From positions 1 through 5,441 of the forward strand of contig JAQGMN010000304.1 of the NCBI GenBank assembly GCA_028292345.1: a stretch of 5,441 nt of DNA, read 5' to 3'. Of the stretch, positions 1-5,326 are shown piece after piece; the first letter of the stretch is position 1, and each line of letters opens with the position of its first letter. The position numbers were made by a program, and so were the translations under genes. Source of the stretch: Polaromonas sp. (lineage in GTDB: Bacteria > Pseudomonadota > Gammaproteobacteria > Burkholderiales > Burkholderiaceae_C). The notes under the pieces were generated by a model. The model saw nothing but the letters and a program-made list of their open reading frames with translations, ran no database searches and was not told the origin of the DNA.

Positions 1-351
1 GAAGTGCTTGAATTGGCCGGGCCGGGTTGCGCGGGATCAATCGATGCGGCCGCTGCCCTGCTGATGGCGCGGGGCGTGCGCAATGTGCTGGTCACGCTCG
101 GCCCGGCCGGTTGCCGGCTTTACCAGCCCGGCGAGGCACCCGTCGATCTGGCGGGCCGCGCCATGCCGGTGGCCGACACCATCGGCGCCGGGGACACCTT
201 TACCGGCACGTTGGCCGCCGCCCTTGCGCGCGGCGAAACGCTGCCCGCGGCGATGCAATCGGCCAACGCCGCCGCCGCGCTGTCGGTGACGCGGCACGGC
301 GCCATCACCGGCATGCCGACCCGGGAAGCGGTGGCCGCCCTGCTGGCTTGA
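1..351 (+). CDS. PfkB-family carbohydrate kinase, ribokinase-like (3' part only)
   Basis: This is the C-terminal ~116 residues of an ATP-dependent sugar kinase. The reading frame is open from base 1, so the start lies outside the window and the GTG at 4 is an internal codon. The PfkB C-terminal signature DTIGAGDTF is present; its GAGD element forms the anion hole, and the Asp at 193-195 is the expected catalytic base that deprotonates the sugar hydroxyl. Upstream, VTLGPAGC is the usual strand and turn before the ATP site, and the downstream ANAAAALSVTRHGA segment is typical of ribokinases and closes the nucleotide pocket. A cytoplasmic enzyme phosphorylating ribose or a similar sugar is likely, but the substrate-binding N-terminal half is absent, so fructokinase or another PfkB sugar kinase remains possible. 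It converges on the ydcH-like gene with a 32-nt gap and has no evident link to the catabolic genes. Confidence 0.88.
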   Translation, partial: EVLELAGPGCAGSIDAAAALLMARGVRNVLVTLGPAGCRLYQPGEAPVDLAGRAMPVADTIGAGDTFTGTLAAALARGETLPAAMQSANAAAALSVTRHGAITGMPTREAVAALLA

Positions 352-376
352 CCCGGACTTGCGGACCGTTCAAGCC
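345..376. terminator. possible hairpin between convergent genes
   Basis: A 7-bp inverted repeat, GGCTTGA at 345-351 and TCAAGCC at 370-376, encloses an 18-nt loop and begins over the kinase stop codon. It lies between the two convergent stop codons, where a shared terminator would be expected. There is no T-run on either side and the loop is long, so an efficient intrinsic terminator is doubtful. Confidence 0.2.
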
Positions 377-383
377 TTGCGTG

Positions 384-605
384 TCAGCTTTCGGTTTCAG
401 CCTTTTTGAGGATGGCGTAAAGCTGGTCCTTGAGCTGCAGCTTTTCCTTCTTCAGGACTTCGATCTCGTCGGAAGTTCCGGGCTCGATGCGCGACTCCAT
501 GTTCAGGATCTGCTGGTCCACGGCGTTGTGCTCGTCGAACAGCCGGGTGAAATGGGCGTCGCTGGTTTTCAGTTGCGTGATGAGGTCGCGGTATTCGGGA
601 AACAT
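384..605 (-). CDS. ydcH: YdcH family protein (DUF465)
   Basis: This 73-residue cytoplasmic protein matches the DUF465/YdcH family: it opens with MFPEYRDLITQLK, followed by the characteristic FTRLFDEHNAVDQQI segment, and ends with a charged KKEKLQLKDQLYAILKK stretch. The family is about 70-75 residues long, so it is complete. The whole sequence is helical and heptad-like, consistent with a short coiled-coil hairpin, with no signal peptide or membrane segment. The ATG is supported by an AGGAG Shine-Dalgarno (plus-strand 615-619) nine bases upstream. A weak -10-like TATAGT can be read on the minus strand at 685-680, without a convincing -35. The molecular function of the family is unknown. The gene lies between the kinase and the amidohydrolase and is probably transcribed on its own. 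Confidence 0.9.
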   Translation of the reverse strand: MFPEYRDLITQLKTSDAHFTRLFDEHNAVDQQILNMESRIEPGTSDEIEVLKKEKLQLKDQLYAILKKAETES

Positions 606-719
606 GGATAAAAACTCCTGATAAAAACAACCCGCGCCCGGCCCATTGAAAGGCAGGGCCGAAAGCGCGAGGTCAAGCCACTATAAGCCGCCGCCGGGCG
701 TGCGCCCGCAGTGCTTGTT

Positions 720-761
720 CCCGTCTGCATGAAGGGCGATCGCTGGCAATTTTCAGACGGG
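720..761 (-). terminator. inverted repeat at the amidohydrolase 3' end, possible terminator
   Basis: Perfect 8-bp arms CCCGTCTG (720-727) and CAGACGGG (754-761) are separated by 26 nt. One arm overlaps the amidohydrolase stop codon (755-753, minus strand). The loop contains the 8-bp palindrome GCGATCGC at 736-743. The placement suits a 3'-end structure that stabilises or terminates the message. The bases after the stem on the minus strand have no T-run, so intrinsic termination is uncertain. Confidence 0.3.
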
Positions 762-1628
762 CGCCTTCCCCATGCCGAGCAGGCGCATGGCATTGCCCTT
801 CAGGATGCCGGGCATCACCTCGGGCTTGAATCCCGCGTCCTCGAAGTCCTTCATCCAGCGGTCGGGCGTGATCAGCGGGTAGTCGGAGCCGAACAGGATG
901 CGGTCCTTGAGCAGCGTGTTGGCGTACTGCACCAGCTGCTTGGGGAAATACTTCGGGCTCCAGCCGGAGAGGTCGATCCACACGTTGGGCTTGTGCGTGG
1001 CCACCGACAGCGCCTCGTCCTGCCACGGAAAGCTCGGATGCGCCATGACGATCTGCATGTCCGGAAAATCGATGGCCACGTCGTCCAGGTGCATCGGGTT
1101 GCTGTATTCGAGCCGCAGGCCGCCGCCGCAGCGCATGCCCGAGCCGATGCCGCTGTGCCCGGTGTGAAAGATCGTCGGCAGCCCGTAGGCGTTGATCACC
1201 TCGTAGATCGGCCAGGCCATCTTGTCGTAGGGGTGGTAGCCCTGCACCGTGGGATGGAACTTGAAGCCCTTCACGCCATGCTCCTTGATCAGCCGCTCGG
1301 CCTCGCGCGCGCCCATCTTTCCCTTGTGCGGGTCAATGCTGGCAAAGGCCATCATCATGTCGCTGTTGGCCTTGGCCGCCTCGGCAATCTCCTCGTTGGG
1401 AATGCGCCGGCGGCCCATCTGCGTTTCCGCATCGACCGTGAACATCACCAGGCCGATGTGGCGCTCGCGGTAATACGCAATGGTTTCGGCGATAGTGGGC
1501 CGGCGGGCATTGCGGAAGTACTTGTCGGCGGCGCGGTCGTATTCCTCGCCATAGTTGTCGAAAGGATTCCAGCAGCTCACCTCGGCATGCGTGTGGATGT
1601 CCACGGCAATCAGCTTGTCAAAGTCCAT
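753..1628 (-). CDS. amidohydrolase family 2 protein, candidate 4-hydroxyphenyl-beta-ketoacyl-CoA hydrolase
   Basis: A complete 291-residue TIM-barrel metal hydrolase of the Amidohydro_2 (ACMSD-like) group. Visible metal and active-site elements in order are DIHTH with the H12-x-H14 pair, GFKFHP (residues 121-126), FHTGHSG with H155 and H158, MAHPSFPW with H197, and the C-terminal LFGSDYPL with D249. There is no signal peptide, so it is cytoplasmic. The ATG has a GGAG Shine-Dalgarno (plus-strand 1636-1639) seven bases upstream. The family covers decarboxylases, hydratases and C-C or ester hydrolases, so fold alone does not fix the reaction. It is divergent from an operon with hydroxycinnamoyl-CoA synthase, hydratase and dehydrogenase genes. 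In the R. jostii RHA1 cou cluster an amidohydrolase (CouO) is proposed to cleave 4-hydroxyphenyl-3-oxopropanoyl-CoA to 4-hydroxybenzoate and acetyl-CoA. The same role here is inferred from family and context. An aromatic acid decarboxylase or a ring-cleavage-product hydratase are alternatives. Confidence 0.85.
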   Translation of the reverse strand: MDFDKLIAVDIHTHAEVSCWNPFDNYGEEYDRAADKYFRNARRPTIAETIAYYRERHIGLVMFTVDAETQMGRRRIPNEEIAEAAKANSDMMMAFASIDPHKGKMGAREAERLIKEHGVKGFKFHPTVQGYHPYDKMAWPIYEVINAYGLPTIFHTGHSGIGSGMRCGGGLRLEYSNPMHLDDVAIDFPDMQIVMAHPSFPWQDEALSVATHKPNVWIDLSGWSPKYFPKQLVQYANTLLKDRILFGSDYPLITPDRWMKDFEDAGFKPEVMPGILKGNAMRLLGMGKAPV

Positions 1629-1714
1629 TTTGTGTCTCCGTTGATCTGAAGTGTGGGCCGATCCGCGGGGGCCGGGATCAGGGTAAACACCCGGAAAAAG
1701 CCGCTGCGGATTGC

Positions 1715-1743
1715 TTGAATTGCTTATATTTTATAAGCATAAT
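1715..1743 (+). promoter_or_regulatory. candidate sigma70 promoter of the catabolic operon
   Basis: TTGAAT (1715-1720) and CATAAT (1738-1743) are separated by exactly 17 bp. They match the -35 consensus at four of six positions and the -10 consensus at five of six. Transcription would begin near 1750, leaving a short leader with AAGGA at 1753-1757 before the crotonase ATG at 1767. The segment is strikingly A/T-rich within GC-rich DNA. The sequence match and position are seen directly; activity is inferred. Confidence 0.6.
1721..1739. promoter_or_regulatory. palindromic operator-like site within the promoter spacer
   Basis: Perfect 8-bp arms TGCTTATA (1721-1728) and TATAAGCA (1732-1739) flank a central TTT. 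The site starts right after the -35 element and runs two bases into the -10, so a bound dimer would block RNA polymerase. Size and symmetry fit a MarR-type winged-helix repressor, the class that controls several hydroxycinnamate operons. TetR or GntR family proteins could also bind such a site. It lies in the divergent region, so it may also affect the amidohydrolase promoter, for which I see no clear elements. Confidence 0.6.
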
Positions 1744-1766
1744 TTATCCAGCAAGGAAAAGCAACC

Positions 1767-2552
1767 ATGACCCACACAGACATTCAACTCGATATTTGCG
1801 GCGATGAACAGGAAGTCGCCGTGGTCCGCCTGACGCGCGGCGCCAAGCGCAATGCGCTGTCCGACAGCCTGGTGCTGGCGCTGCGCGACATCTTCGAGCA
1901 GCTGCCGCCCACCGTGCGCGCCGCGGTGATCGACGGCGAAGGCCCGCATTTTTGCGCCGGCCTGGACCTGAGCGAGCTGCAGGAGCGCGATGCCGGCGCC
2001 GGCCTGCACCATTCGCGCATGTGGCATGCCGCGCTGGAGCGGGTGCAGTACGGCCCGGTGCCGGTGGTGGCCGCGCTGCATGGCGCGGTGGTCGGCGGCG
2101 GCCTGGAACTGGCCAGCGCCTGCCATATCCGCGTGGCCGACGACACCACCTTCTATGCCCTGCCCGAAGGCTCGCGCGGCATTTTTGTCGGCGGCGGCGG
2201 CGCGGTGCGCATTCCGCGCCTGATCGGCGCGGCGCGCATGGCCGACATGATGCTGACCGGCCGGGTCTACGACGCGCAGGAGGGCGAGCGCATCGGCCTG
2301 GCGCAGTACCTGGTGCCCGCCGGCACGGCTTTCGACAAGGCGCTGGCGCTGGCCAAGCGCATCGCGCAAAACGCGCCGCTGACCAACTATGCGCTGGTGC
2401 ATGCGCTGCCGCGCATTGCCGAGCAGCCGGCCGACCAGGGCTACCTGACCGAGGCGCTGATGGCCGCCATTGCCCAGAGCGCGCCCGAAGCCAAGCAGCG
2501 GGTGCGCGCCTTCCTCGACGGCAAGGCCGCCAAGGTGCGCAAGCAGGACTGA
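1767..2552 (+). CDS. crotonase-fold enoyl-CoA hydratase, probably for hydroxycinnamoyl-CoA
   Basis: A complete 261-residue crotonase-superfamily protein, the usual length for the family. The CoA-binding and oxyanion-hole elements are RGAKRNALS (24-32), HFCAGLDL (61-68) and HGAVVGGGLELA (105-116). E114 and E134 (in LPEGSRGIF) are 20 residues apart, matching the paired glutamates of classical enoyl-CoA hydratase (E144/E164 in the rat enzyme). Water addition to a 2-enoyl-CoA is therefore the expected reaction. In context the substrate is probably feruloyl-CoA or coumaroyl-CoA, giving the 3-hydroxy-3-arylpropanoyl-CoA. The glycine-rich GIFVGGGGAVRIPRLIG stretch follows E134. The ATG has AAGGA at 1753-1757 with a 9-nt spacer. 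It is the first gene of the operon, directly behind the palindrome-covered promoter. A lyase or isomerase activity cannot be excluded from sequence, since crotonases diversify readily. Confidence 0.85.
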   Translation: MTHTDIQLDICGDEQEVAVVRLTRGAKRNALSDSLVLALRDIFEQLPPTVRAAVIDGEGPHFCAGLDLSELQERDAGAGLHHSRMWHAALERVQYGPVPVVAALHGAVVGGGLELASACHIRVADDTTFYALPEGSRGIFVGGGGAVRIPRLIGAARMADMMLTGRVYDAQEGERIGLAQYLVPAGTAFDKALALAKRIAQNAPLTNYALVHALPRIAEQPADQGYLTEALMAAIAQSAPEAKQRVRAFLDGKAAKVRKQD

Positions 2553-2572
2553 GCCTGCGGCCGCCCTTTTTT
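2543..2572 (+). terminator. possible partial terminator or attenuator between crotonase and synthase genes
   Basis: GCAGG (2543-2547) and CCTGC (2554-2558) can form a 5-bp stem with a 6-nt loop across the crotonase stop codon. A wider alternative pairs GGCCGC (2525-2530) with GCGGCC (2557-2562). A run of six T lies at 2567-2572, but GC-rich bases separate it from either stem. This resembles a weak intrinsic terminator that could lower expression of downstream genes relative to the crotonase. Confidence 0.22.
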
Positions 2573-2621
2573 CGCCGTTCCCGTCGTTCTCCCTGCCCTT
2601 CACGCCAGCACCGGACCCCCC

Positions 2622-4493
2622 ATGAGCGCCCTGCCCCCCCCACCTCCCCGCTACCGGCCTGTCAACTTTGGCGTCACCCGTCTCACGCTGCGCGAGGGCG
2701 AGCCGGGTGTGCGCTACCTGCAGGCCGAGCTGCCACTGGGCGCCTTCGCCCGGCGCGTGACCGACTACCTCGTGCACTGGGCCGAGGCCACGCCCGAGCG
2801 CAGTTTTCTCGCCCGGCGCGTACAGCGGGCCGACGGCAGCACCGGCGAGTGGCAGCACCTCACCTATGCCCAGGCGCTCGATGCGGCGCGCAGCATCGGC
2901 CAGGCGCTGCTGGACAAGGGCCTGAACGCCGAGCGGCCGGTGCTGGTGCTGAGCGAAAATTCGCTGGAGCATGCGCTGCTGGCGCTGGGCTGCATGTATG
3001 CCGGCGTGCCCTACTGCCCGCTGTCGCCCGCCTATGCCACCGTCAGCCAGGGCTACGACAAGCTGCGCCACGCCATCGACACGCTCACGCCCGGCCTGGT
3101 GTTTGCCAGCGACGCCGCGCGCTTTGGCCGCGCCATCGCCGCCACCGTGGCGCCCGGCGTGGAAGTGGTGCTGGCCCAGGGCGCGCTCGAAGGGCGCGAC
3201 ACCACCGATTTTCAAAGCCTGCGCGCCACCCCGGCCACGCCGGCGGTGGACGCGGCCATGCATGCCACCGGCCCGGGCACCATCGTGAAGTTCCTGTTCA
3301 CCAGCGGCTCGACCAAGATGCCCAAGCCGGTCATCAACACCCAGCGCATGTGGTGCGCCAACCTGCAGCAGATCACGCTGTCGCTGCCGGTGCTGGCCGA
3401 GGCGCCCTTGGTGCTGGTGGACTGGCTGCCGTGGAACCACACCTTCGGCGGCAACCACAACGTCGGCATCACGCTGCAGCACGGCGGCACGCTCTACATT
3501 GACGACGGCAAGCCGACCGCCGCGCACATTGGCGAGACGCTGCGCAACCTGCGCGAGATCGCGCCCACGGTGTATTTCAACGTGCCCACCGGCTTCGAGA
3601 TGATTGCCGAGGCGATGAAAACTGATGCCCGGCTGCGCAGCACGCTGCTGTCGCGGGTGCGCATGTTCTTCTATTCGGGGGCCGGCCTGGCCCAGCCGGT
3701 CTGGGACAGCCTGCATGCCACGCAGGAAGCGGCCATTGGCGAGCGCATCGTGATGGCCACCGGCCTGGGCATGACCGAATCGGCGCCCTCGGCCATGTTC
3801 TGCAACAGCCCGGACGTGCGCTCGGGCCACATCGGCGCGCCGGTGCCGGGCATGGTGCTGAAATTGGTGGACATGGACGGCAAGACCGAGGTGCGCTACC
3901 GCGGCCCGAACATCACGCCGGGCTACTGGCGCTCGGACGCGGCCACGCGCGATGCCTTCGACGACGAAGGCTACCTGTGCACCGGCGACGCGGTGAAGTG
4001 GATCGACGAGGGCGACATCCACCGTGGCCTGGCTTTCGACGGCCGCATTGCCGAGGACTTCAAGCTTGCCACCGGCACCTTCGTCAGCGTCGGGCCGATG
4101 CGCGCCAAAATCATCGTGGCCGGCGCGCCCTATGTCCAGGATGCGGTGATCACCGGCCTGAACATGAAGGAAGTGGGCGCGCTGCTGTTTGCCTCGCCGG
4201 CCTGCCGCGAGGTCAGCGGCCTGGGGCCGGAGGCGCCCTGGGCCGACGTGCTGGCCAGCAGCGGCGTGCGCCAGCGCATCGAGGCCGTGCTGGGCCAGCT
4301 GGCCAGCCAGGCCACCGGCAGCGCCAGCCGCGTGGCCCGCGCCCTCCTGATGGCCGAGCCGCCGTCGCTGGACAAGGGCGAGATCACCGACAAGGGCTCG
4401 ATCAACCAACGCGCCGTGCTCAAGCACCGCGACGCGCTGGTGCAGGCACTGCACGACGGCACCGCGCCCGGCATCCTCACCCCCGGCGCCTGA
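2622..4493 (+). CDS. fcs: feruloyl-CoA synthase (hydroxycinnamate:CoA ligase)
   Basis: A 623-residue cytoplasmic adenylate-forming (ANL superfamily) enzyme that activates ferulate and related hydroxycinnamates with ATP and CoA. Motifs in order are the phosphate-binding loop FTSGSTKMPKP (226-236), LGMTESAPS (382-390), TGD (454-456), DGRIAEDFK (473-481) and the C-terminal EITDKGSINQR (587-597), where K591 is the likely adenylation lysine. The N-terminal YRPVNFG segment and the C-terminal motif are hallmarks of the feruloyl-CoA synthase subfamily rather than of fatty acyl-CoA ligases. Its length fits that family. The ATG has only a weak GGA (2613-2615) upstream and is preceded by six C, so initiation may be inefficient. 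The crotonase stop lies 69 nt upstream. The phosphate loop carries Lys at the usual third Gly and Pro at the last Gly. Substrate range (ferulate, p-coumarate, caffeate) cannot be read from sequence. Confidence 0.9.
   Translation: MSALPPPPPRYRPVNFGVTRLTLREGEPGVRYLQAELPLGAFARRVTDYLVHWAEATPERSFLARRVQRADGSTGEWQHLTYAQALDAARSIGQALLDKGLNAERPVLVLSENSLEHALLALGCMYAGVPYCPLSPAYATVSQGYDKLRHAIDTLTPGLVFASDAARFGRAIAATVAPGVEVVLAQGALEGRDTTDFQSLRATPATPAVDAAMHATGPGTIVKFLFTSGSTKMPKPVINTQRMWCANLQQITLSLPVLAEAPLVLVDWLPWNHTFGGNHNVGITLQHGGTLYIDDGKPTAAHIGETLRNLREIAPTVYFNVPTGFEMIAEAMKTDARLRSTLLSRVRMFFYSGAGLAQPVWDSLHATQEAAIGERIVMATGLGMTESAPSAMFCNSPDVRSGHIGAPVPGMVLKLVDMDGKTEVRYRGPNITPGYWRSDAATRDAFDDEGYLCTGDAVKWIDEGDIHRGLAFDGRIAEDFKLATGTFVSVGPMRAKIIVAGAPYVQDAVITGLNMKEVGALLFASPACREVSGLGPEAPWADVLASSGVRQRIEAVLGQLASQATGSASRVARALLMAEPPSLDKGEITDKGSINQRAVLKHRDALVQALHDGTAPGILTPGA
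2634..2641 (+). repeat. poly-C tract at the start of the synthase gene
   Basis: Eight consecutive C occupy codons 5-7 of the synthase gene, encoding part of a proline-rich N-terminus. A second run of six C (2616-2621) directly precedes the ATG. Such tracts are prone to slippage, and a one-base change in the eight-C run would shift the frame seven codons after the start. It may equally be a neutral consequence of high GC content. Confidence 0.6.
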
Positions 4494-4518
4494 ACCCCTT
4501 TCACCTGAAGGACACAGC

Positions 4519-5283
4519 ATGCGGATTCAAGGACAAGCGGCCCTCGTGACCGGCGGCGCCTCGGGCCTGGGCGAGGCCACCGCCCGCGAACTGGCCCGGC
4601 TGGGCGCCCGGGTGGCGGTGCTGGACCGCAACGCGGCCCTGGCCGAAAGCGTGGCGGCCGACATCGGCGGCATCGCCTGCGCCTGCGACATCACCGATGC
4701 CGACAGCGTGGCGGCCGCGCTCGACCAGGCCGAGTCGGCCCATGGCCCGGCGCGCATCCTGATGAATGTGGCGGGCATCGGCGGCGCCCGCCGCATCGTC
4801 GGCCGGGACGGCAGCCCGGCGCCGCTGGAGGACTTTGCCCGGGTCGTCGGCGTCAACCTGATCGGCAGCTACAACATGAGCCGGCTGTTTGCCGCGCGCT
4901 GCGTCCGGCTCGATGCGCTGGACGGCGGCGAAAGGGGCGTGATGGTGTTCACCGCTTCGGTCGCGGCCTTCGACGGGCAGATCGGCCAGCAGGCCTACAG
5001 CGCCTCCAAGGGCGGCCTGGTCGGCATGACGCTGCCGATGGCACGCGACCTCGCGCAGCACGCCATCCGCGTGTGCACCGTGGCGCCGGGCCTGTTCGCC
5101 ACGCCGCTGCTGCTGGAGCTGCCCGAAGCCGTGCAGCACTCGCTGGCCGCGTCGATTCCTTTCCCGCCGCGCCTGGGTAAGCCCTCGGAGTTTGCCGAGC
5201 TGGCCTGTCATATCGTCACCAACGGCCATCTCAACGGCGAAGTGATCCGGCTCGACGGCGCGCTGCGCATGGCGCCACGCTGA
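4519..5283 (+). CDS. SDR family oxidoreductase, 3-hydroxyacyl-CoA dehydrogenase type
   Basis: A complete 254-residue classical short-chain dehydrogenase. The cofactor motif TGGASGLG is at 11-18, and D36 at the end of the second strand favours NAD over NADP. D57 in CDIT contacts the adenine ring in relatives. The NNAG element appears as NVAG (83-86). The catalytic set is S147, Y160 and K164 in the segment from SVAAFDGQIGQQ to AYSASKGG. The run TASVAAF...AYSASKGGLVGMTLPMARDLA closely resembles type II 3-hydroxyacyl-CoA dehydrogenase (HSD10-like) proteins. In this operon it probably oxidises 3-hydroxy-3-arylpropanoyl-CoA, made by the crotonase, to the 3-oxo thioester. The ATG is backed by GAAGGA at 4507-4512 with a 6-nt spacer, and the synthase stop lies only 25 nt upstream. 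No membrane segment is seen. Another alcohol or steroid substrate is possible, but the context argues for an acyl-CoA. Confidence 0.88.
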   Translation: MRIQGQAALVTGGASGLGEATARELARLGARVAVLDRNAALAESVAADIGGIACACDITDADSVAAALDQAESAHGPARILMNVAGIGGARRIVGRDGSPAPLEDFARVVGVNLIGSYNMSRLFAARCVRLDALDGGERGVMVFTASVAAFDGQIGQQAYSASKGGLVGMTLPMARDLAQHAIRVCTVAPGLFATPLLLELPEAVQHSLAASIPFPPRLGKPSEFAELACHIVTNGHLNGEVIRLDGALRMAPR

Positions 5284-5326
5284 TCCACCGGCAGGAACGA
5301 CAACAACGACAAGACGAGGAGACCGC

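Noticed and set aside
751..761. Similarity of CCCGTCTGAA (minus strand) to the Neisseria DNA uptake sequence GCCGTCTGAA
   Set aside because: One base differs, only one near-copy is seen, and the genes do not look neisserial. The inverted partner lacks the trailing AA. Chance is the simplest explanation.
711..1649. A 312-codon plus-strand open frame antisense to the amidohydrolase
   Set aside because: The opposite strand carries all metal-binding motifs of a complete amidohydrolase with a good ribosome site; this frame has none.
1660..1694. Short inverted repeats (GATCC/GGATC and CCGGG/CCCGG) in the divergent region
   Set aside because: Five-base arms in GC-rich DNA are expected by chance and do not align with promoter elements.
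1952..3502. A 516-codon plus-strand open frame overlapping the crotonase and synthase in another frame
   Set aside because: The Arg/Ala/Pro-rich translation has no motif and spans two well-supported genes and their intergenic gap; it is a shadow of GC-rich coding sequence.
1731..4520. A 929-codon open frame on the minus strand, antisense to the crotonase and synthase genes
   Set aside because: It is a low-complexity Ala/Gly/Arg/His-rich translation with no recognisable domain, antisense to two genes with clear catalytic motifs. Long antisense frames are expected in high-GC DNA with biased codon use.
5289..5320. ACGACAACAACGACAAGACGA-like repetitive purine-rich stretch before the last gene
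   Set aside because: It is short, imperfect, and adequately explained as an unstructured leader with a Shine-Dalgarno.
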